Source: Euryodendron excelsum
Lineage: Eukaryota > Streptophyta > Magnoliopsida > Ericales > Pentaphylacaceae
Assembly: GCA_033060915.1 (NCBI GenBank)
Contig: CM065386.1
Location: forward strand, 3,403,501-3,467,500
Reading direction: 5' to 3'
DNA length: 64,000 nucleotides
Part shown: positions 22,959 through 34,663 of the stretch, piece by piece
How the letters are laid out: every line of letters begins with the position of its first letter
Numbering within the stretch: the first letter of the stretch is position 1
Translations under genes and position numbers: made by a program
The notes under the pieces: generated by a model
Database searches by the model: none
Told to the model about the DNA's origin: nothing
The model's input: only the letters and a program-made list of their open reading frames with translations

Positions 22959-24186
22959 TTATCCAACTACAAAGGAAAATAAAGCACAAATGTGGCCAAA
23001 CAAAAAACTGATTTCCTTTCTTGAAAATGATAAAGAACAAGAGAAACAACAAGAGATATTGATGTGAGCTGAAATTGTAATGGTTCTAGTATGACAGTAG
23101 TTCATCTAAAAATGAACATTTTTTACTTTTTACTTCTTAATGTTTCTCACAATAAATTCACTGTGCATTTTAATGCTAGCACCTTTTACTGGCACATAGG
23201 TGTAGGAAGCAAAGAGTGAAGAGCAAATAGCTCATTTCTTTCCACGCAACCACAACCAAGGCAATTGAAACACCACAAAGATCCAATGTTGTCTTCAAGA
23301 CATTAACATTTAAAAAACCAGAAGCGACCAAAATTGAGGTCACAAAGACTAGTTCTTTAAAATGAACCTTCGGAGCCAGTAATCAAAATTGAGGTCACAG
23401 AGCACTCACTTCATGTTAGTAGCTTACGTTTGTTATAAGCATTTTATCAAACAGTTTATAGGCCATTGTGTAACAGCGTTCAATTGTTTTTTTATATCAT
23501 TATATGCCAACCAAAACTCAAAGCAACTGCCAATGGCAAGCGAGGAAGTTTCCTTCAGTACTTTTTCACTATTAGCCCGATGCAAAGAAAGAATAGAGTA
23601 GAGTTTATAGTTGGGGTTCAAGCCTAGATTGATTCAGCGATACCATGAATTTGCTTCGAAAGGAATTCTTATTAATGCAAGCAACTTAATTAAATCATAA
23701 GATGAACAAACCATTTAATAAAATCCATAATGATTAAAGTGCTACCAAATTATCATTATTCTAGGTTGTTTCTTCAAATTTTCTTATCTACGGATGTGTC
23801 AATTTTCTTAATTTTTAATTTGAATAATAGGTGACAAGTAAAAATTAAATTGGTAAAATTACAAATATTATGAGAGATATGTACATTCTTTCTTCTTCTA
23901 AATTACAAATGGGGCTTCTTTTCTAGAAACATTGACTAATTATAAGGAAATAATGTGATTTTCTTTGCTTTCTTTAGCAAAACAAATCCAATTTGTTTTT
24001 GCCTTTCGGTTGCTTTATGCTCTGAGGCTGTGGGTGGGATGATTTCTAGATTCGTGAATGATGATTCCCAGTATTCATACTGCCTTTCTTAGCTAGAGAT
24101 TTTCACACTGGAGGTCTATGACATAAATTATAATCAGGAAAATAATAGAGGCCATGTGAGTTAACTGATATTAAAAGATTAATTTC
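22959..24186. other. Intergenic; 5' side of the NEPRO-like gene, nothing else recognised
   Basis: This divergent interval between the NEPRO-like gene (minus) and the GTPase gene (plus) is AT-rich. Its short open frames lack any domain. Confidence 0.5.
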
Positions 24187-24203
24187 TTTAAACTTGGCTC
24201 AAT

Positions 24204-24398
24204 TTTTTTTTTTTTTTGGTCCTTGGCACGAGGTGTCGGACTAGCTTGCGCGCACTACAACTAATTTCAGCTTACAGTACTGAGCCTGTCACTATTCACG
24301 AGTTGTTGCAGCTGCCGAGACTTAAACTGGGGAGCAAACTCATTGAACCTCAGAGCCTTATCCAACAATCGACAAGTCACTGGACCACAAGCTCGTGG
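24204..24398 (-). mobile_element. tRNA-derived SINE with 17-bp target-site duplication
   Basis: The insert is flanked by TTTAAACTTGGCTCAAT (24187-24203) and TTTAAACTTAGCTCAAT (24399-24415), identical except for one base. A T-run adjoins the left copy, so the element lies on the minus strand with a poly-A tail. Near its 5' end the minus strand has an A-box-like TGTGGTCCAGTG; GGTTCAATGAG at 24349-24339 resembles a B box. The body is about 180 bp. The long, nearly perfect duplication suggests a fairly recent insertion. Confidence 0.85.
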
Positions 24399-24415
24399 TT
24401 TAAACTTAGCTCAAT

Positions 24416-26251
24416 AAATTCATATATATCCTAAACTATTATATATATATATATATAAACAATTTAATCTAGCTAGCTAACCAGCCTAACCATCTCTCTT
24501 CCACTCCATCATCCTCGATGAAAACAAAACGGATAGAAATTACACATGTAATAAAAAGAAAAACAAGTTAAGAGGGAGACTTATTAGATTTTTATTTTAT
24601 ATGATCGGATGTTTACGTGCATGACTAATTTCCTGTCACATAAAAATTGAATGGGCCTAAAAGTTGACAACTCTTTTATTAGACTAAAACTAGGATTAAC
24701 TAGCTACTTGACAAATTGTGAATTTGAGCCAATTACATTGTTTAGAGATTAGGACACGCTTGCTTTGTTTTAGGGAGGGAGGTCGGACCCATCAATCAAT
24801 TACATTTACACATCTTGTGCCTGCCTTTAATCATTGAGCTAGGTTTGCATCAATGTAGACGAGAAAAAAAGTTTGAAAATTCAATCACAAGGAACCGCAC
24901 CTAATCATAGTTAACAAGGTTTCAAGAAATTCTTAATCAAAGATCAATATTCTAAGCAATAACATATATCATTACCTATGTGTGTATATATATAAGACCT
25001 GACAAGATTTAATAAGCTTTTATTATTGTTATTATTATACTGACCATCTTATTCAAATCCCACCCAAGTTACGCAACCCACCCATAGCTTTGCAAACAAA
25101 TAGGTTATGAAAAGTAGTAGTTGTGTAGTTTAGTCTTGAGGAACACTAAGTGTCCACCCTTGGACCTCTCTCTCTCTCTCTCTCTATGTATATATATATG
25201 TATAGAGAGAGAGAGAGCGGGAGGAGAGAGAGAGTGAATAGTGGTTAACTTCCATTGATTAATCCAAGTGGGGGGCCTGTGATCCTTTGCAATTACGCCA
25301 TCAAAACTGGTATCCTTTGTTTTATGCCATTTTCGTAGGATCGAAGGGTAATTATTTTTGAGGAAAAAATAGAAAGTTGGTGGAGGAAAGCTATAATATT
25401 ATGTGCAATTCATTTACATGGGAAGGGTATATATTTTTGTGAAAGCAATAATAATAAATAATAATGAAATATTATTCTTTTTTTTTTTACGCCAAAAGGC
25501 AAGAAAAAAGAAATCAAGAATCTTCCTCTTTGTTCAGCTTCAGAATTTTCTTTACTCTTGGGCCATTAGGCGGCTAAAAGAGGGGCATGTTATGTTTATT
25601 TATTCTGTTTAATGCTTTTGCCAAACGATCAAGGGAATTTGTGTGCCATTGCATAGTTTTTTTTTTTAAATTTTATTTTATATCCAATAAATCTCCTGTT
25701 CTAGATCCAGCAATCAAATCTTGGGAATTTTGAGATTGTTTATGAGTTTGATCATGAAATCAGATTTTGAAGCATTCAAACCCATTTAACCCAGTAGCTA
25801 AGCTAACACTCACACCAATCTTTAGTGTTCATGCAACACATTCAAGTTATTCCAGCCTATTATATACCTCACATTCTATAATATTTCTTACCCTGCAGAT
25901 CTCACAGGATGCCTGCGTCCTTTTGCATGTGGACAAAGAGTTATCTCTTTAACAAACTTATTTACCAAACTGCCTTCGTACTAAATGACCAAAATCTCCT
26001 TACCAGCATGTAGTATATTGGTTAGAATTTTACACACTTCTATTTGTCCTACATACTGAAAGGCATCAAGAAACCAAGAAGCCGGCAATTTGGACCGTTT
26101 GGGTTCAAAAAACACCGGTCAACCGCCCCACTATACCATAGTCACCTTCCTAGCTTTGGTTCATTGGATTGGATAGGGAAATAAAAACCAGAGAAAGCTA
26201 GAAGTTAATTGTACCAAATTATGAGAGAACAAGAAGCCACCATACGTTTCC
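24416..26251. other. Intergenic; promoter side of the GTPase gene
   Basis: AT-rich DNA with a (TA)n run near 24445 and the (CT)n-(TA)n-(GA)n palindrome at 25166-25217. The last few hundred bases before 26252 should hold the promoter and 5' UTR of the GTPase gene. No other gene was seen. Confidence 0.5.
25166..25217. repeat. Palindromic microsatellite (CT)n-(TA)n-(GA)n
   Basis: A run of about ten CT units, a centre of ATGTATATATATATGTAT and a run of AG units form a near-perfect inverted repeat able to extrude as a hairpin. A second GA block follows at 25222-25234. Confidence 0.8.
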
Positions 26252-28659
26252 ATGGCTAAAACCATTCATGAAGCCACCGGCAAAATGACCCAACTCTGCC
26301 GGAAAATTGTTCACGTCAACATTAGGTGGAGAATACTCGAAAGGGTTTCGATTTTCCGGCAATTCTTTAGGTTCGTTTGGGACAGAGTTCTTGTTTGCTC
26401 CACAGGGAATCCAAGTACTCGGTATCGCCGTTTGTCTCGCCGGCCTTCTTCACCGGCTATGGAGGCTGTCGAGTCCGGTTTGGGGCCCGACGACCCGACC
26501 TCTACGTGTAGCGGTTACGATACGGATTCGGATTTAGTAACTTTGAAGATCAGCATATTGGGTGATTGCCAAATTGGAAAAACAAGCTTTGTGGTGAGTA
26601 AACTTTCATCATTTGATGGGTATATTTATATGTTTGTATATATATAAATACACATACTTATATTTACATTATTTTTCAGGTCAAGTATGTAGGAGATGAG
26701 CAAGAAAAGAGATGCTTAGAGATGAAAGGGTTAAATCTAATAGACAAAACATTATTTGTACAAGGAGCAAGGATTGCTTTTAGAATATGGGATGTAGGAG
26801 GTTAGTTGATTTGCTTTTTTTGCTTTGATTTATTATAATTGTTACTCTTATTGCGACTATGCTTTTAATGGATACTAGCTATTTACTTAATAATGAATGT
26901 TATTTGTAATTATTTGGATGCAGGTGACCATAGGTCACTCGATCAAGTTCCTATTGCTTGCAAAGATGCAGTAGCAATTTTGTTTATGTTTGATCTTACT
27001 AGTCGATGTACTCTAAATAGGTACATGTTAGTTCATCATTATCTACTCGTTTTAATATCGAATATATAAACATTTTTTATTTATTTATATATTACTACAT
27101 ATAAACAAGAGGAATATGACTAATCCCAAAATAATTTTTTGTGTTTTCTTCGTAATTGCAGTGTTATAGGATGGTACAGTCAAGCAAGAAAGTGGAATCA
27201 GGTACTAAATCTAGCTTCTAAGTTACATTATTTGAATCCTCTCCTTTCTTTTAAGTAATTACTTGCATAGTACTAGATCAAAATACCTATTGTTGCTATC
27301 TTTCAACATTTTCACTAGAATGCCATTCAGACATACAAAAGGGATATATATATATATATACATATATGATGTCAATGACCATATTCTGGCAGTGGGTAGA
27401 ACTTCATTTTTGTTGATGGGACTTTACTCGTTAAGTGGCAAGCTTTGAGACAATTAATGATCTAATCATAGTAGAATCTAAAGGATAAAAAAAGATTTTA
27501 GGTGATGTTGTATTCAACACTTGACCCTACAATAATGACAGTTATATCAACAATAATTCTAAGTACTGGAATGAACTCCCTGAATTCAATATCTGGGTAC
27601 TGTTCCATTGCTTGTCATCCCTAAATTAATCAATATACATATATTTTCATATCTAATTTTTTTTTGCTTTCATATTTTTTTTTCTTAGACGGCAATTCCT
27701 ATACTAATCGGGACCAAATTCGACGATTTTGTCCGACTTCCACCGGATTTGCAGTGGACAATTGTGACCGAGGTATAAAATCTTACAGCAATTTTTTGTG
27801 TCATTTGTTCAGTGGTGCTAACAAAGAAATTCTTTTACATCTTGAAGTACAAAAGTTGATTTATAGTTTGGCTGCCCAACATTTAATAAGAAAGCTTTAA
27901 TATGCAAATTAAACAGTACCCATCTTTTTCAAATAAAGGGAGCCCACATGTGTTGGCGTGTAGATGAGGAGAATGTTTGGGAGACTGGAAGTCTTTATTT
28001 GTCAATTCTCAGACACACGTCCTCTCTCTCTGGATAAGCACAAGGGGGGGCACATTTTTTACCAAAGTTAGAACTGAGGTTGTTAAAAGATCCATCTGTC
28101 CGATCAATTTGACCGACCCGATCAAAATTGACCCAAACCCTACTTGAACCGATTTTATTTTGGATGGATATCGGTTGAAAAATTTTAAAATTCAAACATA
28201 TCTGGTTCGGATATTGAGCATTTATTTTATCAATCCGACCTGACCAACCCGACCCGATCATCTATTGGGTTGGAATTGGTTTCAAAATATTTTAACCCGA
28301 CAGTTTCGAGGTTCGATGACAAGTGGCTGTCAAACTCGATCCGACCAGGCCCAACCCATGAATACTCTAGTTAACACATGAGATTTGTGCAATACTTTTA
28401 CTTTAGAAAATGGGACTTTCTGTAAAGGAGTTATTTCTATCTTATAGCTTTACATATATCAAATCCTATTCGTTAATCTTTATTTCTTATGCAGGCAAGG
28501 GCATATGCAAGGGCAATGAAGGCAACCCTTTTCTTCTCAAGTGCTACCCACAACATCAATGTGAACAAAATCTTCAAGTTCATCATGGCCAAGCTCTTTA
28601 ACTTGCCTTGGACGGTGGAGAGAAATCTGACTCTGGGAGAACCCATCATCGACTTCTAA
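26252..28659 (+). CDS. Septum-promoting GTPase (Spg1/Tem1)-like small G protein; six exons
   Basis: Exons 26252-26593, 26680-26800, 26924-27020, 27162-27201, 27689-27772 and 28495-28659 join in phase to give 282 residues. Plant SGP proteins are homologues of yeast Spg1/Tem1, which act at the top of the septation/mitotic-exit network with MAP4K-type partners. An N-terminal extension of ~95 residues (basic, then Ser/Pro- and Asp-rich) precedes the Ras-like fold: P-loop GDCQIGKTS (104-112), DxxG in WDVGGD (D152-G155), TKFD (209-212) and SSAT (243-246). TKFD replaces the usual NKxD, as is typical for this subfamily. WDVGGD replaces the Ras DTAGQ, so the catalytic Gln is absent; intrinsic GTP hydrolysis may be unusual. 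There is no C-terminal CAAX cysteine. Length and motifs look intact. Confidence 0.93.
28070..28365. repeat. Degraded repeat rich in GACCCGA/CCAACCC words, in intron 5 of the GTPase gene
   Basis: Words such as CCGACCCGATC, CCAACCCGACCCG and GGCCCAACCC recur, a pattern seen in non-autonomous plant DNA transposons. A similar composition occurs at 31302-31993 and 36080-36440. Ends and superfamily are not established. Confidence 0.35.
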
Positions 28660-29614
28660 CTAATTCCTGTTGTTAAATTGTCTTCATATGTCCATTTGTA
28701 CATAGCCGTATGTCCAAGGAAAGAAAAAAAATAATTGCTTGGCTCCACAGTTGACAATTTTGGTCTTCTGGGGTTTGGGTTCTATCCCCTACAGTTTGGT
28801 GTAGGGAAAGATTTGTAGTAACCCAATTTTCAGTTGCTGAATAACACAGTGCTCAAGAATTCGACTTTTACTAAATACAAAAGTTAGATGCTAGAGATTT
28901 ATCCTTCATAAATTGTCTAGTCCCGACCAATAGAGATTTTCCTTTGATATCTAGTGGTCAAATTCTCCTTTTGTTTTACCTAACTTTAAAAGAAATTCCA
29001 AAAAGAAAGAAGAAAACAAATGGAGTTAAGAGATGAGAAAAAAAGGATGAAAAAAATGATAAATAATTGTTTGCCTTTGATCAGACCGGGAGAAGATTAG
29101 TCAACTCCAGAAACTCCTGACCATTGAACCCAAAAAAAATAATAATAAAACAGTGATCAACACTCAATAACATTTAAATGAGTTTATTTACATATAATAT
29201 ATGACACATCCATATATATATATATATATATGTATTTATATAATTGATATAGGCGTTCGGATGCAATCCTTTTGGTTGCAATCTCTCTCCAAATCTATGC
29301 TACTATCACGGTGAAACGAGGAAGCCAAATTTTTGTTGGGCCTTTGTACGTTCCAAACTTATCTTGAAACATTGAACGAATTAAGATGAAACCTAATGGA
29401 AAGGTGGTGCATTGAATTATCAATGATGAACTCAGGTTGTTAAGAAACCCATTCGTATGGAAACTTATCATCTACTAGTTATAAACAAAAACTGCTAAAT
29501 CCCACAAAATTCACTTTAATTATTATTATAGATGATGACTGCAATATTTCTACCACCTAGTAGTAGTAGTAGTAGGTAACACGATCAACTCAATGCTTGT
29601 GCCAATAGATCAAA
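28660..29614. other. 3' region of the GTPase gene and AT-rich spacer
   Basis: This holds the 3' UTR of the GTPase gene and then AT-rich spacer with a (TA)n run near 29212-29235 and a short (GTA)n run near 29560. No gene was seen. Confidence 0.5.
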
Positions 29615-29872
29615 ACCTACAAGAAATGTCAGATTGCGACCAACAAATTTTAGTCGCCAAAAGTATGTTTTTGGCGACCAAAAGCAACAATAGTTGCAAA
29701 AAGTACGAAGCTAGAACAAGCGGCTAGTCGAAGCCCTGGTCTCAAAATTTTAGTTTCTAAACGTTGGTGCCAAGCATTCCTGCTAGCGGCATTTTTTTTA
29801 TAACCAACATAATATAGTTCTTGCAACCAAATGCCTTGTGGTCGCTTAAAAATTCTAAATTAAGGGAATGTT

Positions 29873-30065
29873 TAGACGTAACTTATTTACTAGCTTATAG
29901 TTTATGCTTATAACTGTTTTGAAATGTGTTTAGGTAAGTGTTTTAAAAAAGTAACTTATATCTAATCACGTTTTTTGAAAAAAAATTATTTTTAAGTATA
30001 ACTTTTTGAAAATAACTTATAACTTATAGCTTATAGCTTATGAGCTATCATGCCAAACACCCCAT
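29873..30065. mobile_element. MITE nested in the CACTA-like element
   Basis: It starts GGGAATGTTTAGACGTAACTT, with further GCTTATAG and ACTTATA words, and ends with sequence reading TGGGGTGTTTGGCATGATAG from the other strand. The 'CTTATAAG' words and the overall design match the element at 3489-3678. Confidence 0.55.
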
Positions 30066-30680
30066 AAGCATTTTTACAATTAGTGTTTTCAGTCACAAAA
30101 TATAAAGCTTTTAGTGACCAAATTTGTCATCGCAATAGCAAAGTATAAAAACACACCATTACTTTACAACAGATAAGAGGAACTTTTGTGACCTATATAA
30201 CTCGTCAGTGTAAGTTATGTATTTTGTGACCATTGTGTTGGTCGCAATAGGCAAGATAGACTTTTGCAACCAAATAAAGTTGTCATTATAATTAAAATAA
30301 GGGATTTCGTGGCAATTTTTCTTCAAAATCTATATAGAACCTAACATAAGGTTGACATTAATTTTTTTTTTTTTGGTAAAGATAAGATCTTGTTACAATT
30401 AAAATTACAAGTCCTAAAGTGGGATTTCAGGGATAGTGCATAAAAAATGAAAATTATAAAAATCTTCCATGTTATTTGGTTTCATGTTAAGAGAAAAGAA
30501 AGAGAAAAAATAAGAAAAACAAAATAAAGGAATTTCTCTTCCCTATAATTTTGTTTACATATATAAAAGATATCTAGGTGAAATACTTTTAAACATGCGC
30601 ACAACAGTACTACAAAACAAAAGTCAAATGATTTTTTCTTTAATTCTCTCTTCAATTTTTTCCATTCAAACAAAAATTAC

Positions 30681-30954
30681 TTAGGGCCCGTCTGATAACG
30701 CTGTTAGTTTTCATTTTTTATTATGTATTTTTGCTGTGTATTTTTTGTGATTTAGTGATGGGCATTTATAGGCTATCGTTGTACCAATAATACTAGACCA
30801 ATGTTTTGGTAAGAGAAAACACAACTATTTTAGTGTTTTTAATTTTCTTTTTTTGAATTTTGTAAAAAACTAAAAAAAAATTTAAATAAACTCCGTATTT
30901 TTTTTTAAAAAAACAAAAAACAAAAATAATAAACGTTACCAAATGAGGTCTTAA
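30681..30954. mobile_element. MITE family copy 2 (GTTTGGTAACG type), nested in the CACTA-like element
   Basis: The termini TTAGGGCCCGTCTGATAACG and, from the other strand, TTAAGACCTCATTTGGTAACG are related to those of copy 1 at 4698-4980. The shared interior includes CCAATAATACTAGACCAAT and TATTTTAGTGTTTTTA. It probably inserted into the CACTA-like element later. Confidence 0.7.
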
Positions 30955-31301
30955 CTTATTGTTGCTTTTTGTTTCTTTCTTTCCTAATTACTTATTTAAT
31001 TAATTTTTCCTTCATATCCTTTTCTCTCCTTTAGAAGTACCAAACATATATAGATAATGACTGTTATCATTCAAGTTAACCAAAACTAATCCATATCCTA
31101 TTCCCTCTTTTTCTACCCTTCTTTGTCTTCTAAATATAATTGCTCCACATGTTCGTTTGTGATAAATATGATGACCCATTAATAAAGACATTTTCCTTCT
31201 CACATGTTATTGTGGCATCCCATTTTAAAAAAAATGACAATAACAAACTCAATGTAATTATGTGGCGGTAGCATGTAAGGTGTTACTTACTTACATCTAG
31301 A

Positions 31302-31993
31302 TAGAGATGCACAAAAGAACTGAAAGACCAAAGGCTTGAACCAACTAGACTATGTGGGTCTGTTTGATTTGGAGTTGCCAAGAGTTCAATTTGGTTCTAT
31401 GGCTAAAAATAGCCAAACAGATATTTGGTTGAATTTTCGAGTTAGTATTATTGAGGACCGAACCAACTCAAGACTCGACCGAACTTGAACCAACTTAGGA
31501 TCCAATCTATACATGTTGTAAATATATATATATATATATAACATATGTATCTTTAAATTATTATTGCTATACATAAATTAATATTATTGATTTGTCTTGT
31601 ACTTTTTTTACTCTTTGAGAAATTTTTTTCCTACGGGTATTTAGTTTTCTATCGATTATTCCCTCGAGCACATGCATGGCCATCGTGCACATGAACCATG
31701 TAAATTTTATTGATTACATAAATGATGGTTTGCCATAAAGGGATGTCTATGGAGTCTATTTTTAAAATAGTAATTGAATTAACTAAAATTTATATGAAAT
31801 AAGGGACCCGACTCAAAGGGACTCGAACTACCCAACCCTGAACTGAACCATGGAATTGACCCAAAGCAACTCGAATTAACTCAACTTGGTTCGGTTGATT
31901 TTGTTCTAAGTCAAAAAATTTAGAACAAATTAAGATCCATTCCATTATCAATTTGACATGGATACAAACTGAACCGACCTATGCACACCCTAC
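31302..31993. mobile_element. Degraded DNA transposon nested in the CACTA-like element
   Basis: The left end is TAGAGATGCACAAAAG and the right end, from the other strand, is TAGGGTGTGCATAGGTCGG, a TAGGGGTGTGCA-like terminus frequent in small plant elements. The interior is rich in GAACCAACTC/CGACTC words. The limits are approximate. Confidence 0.45.
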
Positions 31994-32711
31994 ATATATA
32001 GAGAATTCTGAATAGGAGAACTTGGTCTAAAACAATTATATTTGGGAAAATCTGAGCAGGGCATGGATTAAAAACGTAGTATTATATAATAGACTAAGTC
32101 ATAATTTTGTAGGAGAGGTCTATTTCTCCAAGGCCATAGTTTTTTTTTTCCGATCTAATCTCCAAAAGGCGATAGTTGATTTCCCTAATTTCTTGGGTAT
32201 TTTTCATGTTCAGAGACACAATCGGCACACGATTAAGCTATAATATATTGGCGGGAGTAAGGCTACAAAGAAGATGGAAATTGTGAAAAGGAGGGAAACT
32301 GATCTTATGTTAATCTTATCTCATCCACCACCGTTTTTTATCTTTCTTCATCGTCATCATCATCAACATCTATTCCTCTCACATTAGAGCCACTGCAGAT
32401 TTTACATCTCTTATGTCCAGGTTGATCGGTGTGTCAGGTATGTTGCCACTCTCTCTCTCAGCCATTGATCATGTTTAATATGAATTTATTCTTTTCTCTT
32501 TCTCTTAGTTATTTCTTCATTGTCTCTTTGTTTTAGGGCATACTCTTCAAGATAGTTCTAATAAACTCAATCCTTACCCAGTCTTGATACATTTCATTAT
32601 CAATCTATATAGTGGTTATAAGCTATTGGGTTTTGCAACTTTAGTAGTCTTGTTTAGACTTGTGTACTATAGCTTTTACAGTTTAATTTCTTTGTCTTTT
32701 GATTGGGAATG

Positions 32712-32885
32712 GAGTACATTCCTATTGAAGACATCGGAATCATACTACCACAGCTAGTGTGAGATGTTGTCATAGTATCTAGACTTGCAGCAAATGGCGA
32801 GAGGCTTGCCAGAACTACCTCCATACACTTTCCTCAAATTTGAATGACAAGTACATTAGAAATTCTTGTTACTCAAACAAGCAAA
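32712..32885 (+). pseudogene. Decayed F-box gene fragment captured inside the CACTA-like element
   Basis: From ATG 32712 one frame reads MEYIPIEDIGIILPQLV, stop, DVVIVSRLAANGERLARTT; after another stop comes STLEILVTQT. This resembles the start of a conserved plant F-box/LRR protein whose N-terminus I recall as MEYLPVEVIGNILSRLG... with a later SRLEILITQT (At1g67190-like, from memory). Two in-frame stops and missing segments show it is dead. The stretch from about 32240, ending at a donor-like GTGTCAG|GTATG near 32438, may be the 5' UTR exon of the same source gene. Transposon capture is the simplest explanation. Confidence 0.6.
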
Positions 32886-34663
32886 TCTCCCTTAAGGTGG
32901 GATTGTGGTGGGGTAATGGTGATCATCGTTGTGCAGCAGCGGTGAGAGTCTGAGATAGTGGTTTGAGGAAAACACATATGAGAAGATGAAAGGAAAGAAA
33001 TTAAAAAAAAAAATTATAAAGGGAATTAGAGTAATTTTAACATCTCTAAATTAGTCCCAAAATAGCAACACATGCCCAAGCAGTGTGTGACTTGCACATA
33101 CTGTCATATCTAACAATTTCTCTTAGTTTTGCATTTTAATCCTCACGATAAAGAGGTTATGTGTTCATTTTTGGGTTAGTATTTTTGAGCCAGACCATGA
33201 GTAGTTAAATGTAATCACCCTTTTTTTTTGAATAGATACCTTTTATTGCCTAATCGAGTTTTCTTTATTTTTGGTGTACAAAAAGGCACATTTTATTCCA
33301 CTTGCTCAAGATTCAACTGTTATAAATATGCACTTTTTTTTTTGTTACATGGATTAATTTGGAGTTATGAAGTGAGCTTGTGGCTAGCTCCATTACAGTT
33401 TTTAATGGGTACTTTTTCATTTTCGTGGATCATGCAATTAAGTCCCTCACATACACCTCTTCATTATGTATATATAGTGTTACAATATTGAACTAATAAC
33501 TACAATTAAATTTGTTTTTGTTCCTTTTTTGTTTTTGCAGATTGGATTCAAATACACTTTGGAGGTGGCTGGAATCTCTTTAGTGCTGTCTAGATTCCTT
33601 TGGGATATTTTTGTTTTTTTTTTTTCTGTTATTTTAGATGTAGTTGATGTAAATATACATTTTATTTGTTTATGAATTTGAGAGACATGCATGTTATGGA
33701 TTTATATTACTTTTATGGATGAATATATGAAATTCTTTCTTTTGAGCAATTGTATAATGTAGAATATATGATTGAATGAATTACAAAATGGTATTACAGG
33801 AAAAAAAAAAAAAGGATCTCTTATTATCAGAAACCCAAATTTAATGAGGTGACTAAGTTGATTTGTCACAAAATGATCAACAAGAAATGGTTTCAGCCAC
33901 CAATTTGCAATCACGAAATACAAGTGTCGTCACAAAATAACTAATAGTTTGGGTGTTTTGTGACCCAATACTATGTTGCATAAATTGTCTTTTATGACCA
34001 AAATTGTTCGCTGCAAATAATCTATGTGGCGACAAGTCCCTTCATCGCCAAAGGTATTCAAATTAGATCAAGAAATTGTCTTTTGAGACCAAAGTAGTTC
34101 GTCACAAAAAAAATCTCTATGGTGACCAATCACTTGGTCGCCAAAGGCAGTCAGATTTGACTGAAAGGGCAACTTTTTAGCAACCAACAATGCTATAAGG
34201 TGACAAATTTTATTCTTTTTGCGACAAACGTTTGGTCACAATAGCTGGTGTCTTCTAAGACAAGCTAATTTTTAGTCACAGAAAGTGAAACATTTTGCGA
34301 CCATGTTTGTTGGTGGTCACGAGGACTTTATACAACCAGCATATCTTGACCAAGCTGCGACCAACTGATTTTGGTCACAAATTGATTTGGCGATAGAAAT
34401 GAAACTTTTTGTAACCAATATTCGGGTCACAAATAATGATATTTCTTGTAGTAATTAATACACACGCAGATTAATTTCAGGTTCCCTTGGTGTTGCTAAT
34501 GGAAAATGAGATTAAACATAGTATGAAAAATGTTACTCTTACAAAAGATTTATATAGAAATTTTCACGAGAATGATGTCTCTCTCATTCAACTATATCAT
34601 TCTATATATACAAAAATTATGTATGAATTTTCTGATCGTATAAAATACTCACATAATATTTAC

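Larger units (their letters stand above)
29615..34453. mobile_element. CACTA-like non-autonomous transposon, ~4.8 kb, carrying nested inserts and a host gene fragment
   Basis: The outer ends are inverted: ACCTACAAGAAATGTC on the left and, read from the other strand, TACTACAAGAAATATC on the right. Both are close to the CACTACAAGAAA termini common in plant CACTA (En/Spm) elements. Inside each end, 500-700 bp are packed with short degenerate subterminal words (TTTTGTGACC, GTCGCAA, GGCGACCAAA and complements; 29630-30330 and 33840-34440), as expected of transposase-binding arrays. The centre has no transposase frame. It contains MITEs at 29873-30065 and 30681-30954, another repeat at 31302-31993 and an F-box gene fragment at about 32712-32885. 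No 3-bp target duplication is visible, so the ends have decayed or my limits are slightly off. Confidence 0.68.

Noticed and set aside
29615..34453. Possible CRISPR-like or satellite array from the repeated GTGACC/GTCGC words
   Set aside because: The words are degenerate, irregularly spaced and confined to the two ends of an inverted-ended element, as in CACTA subterminal regions.
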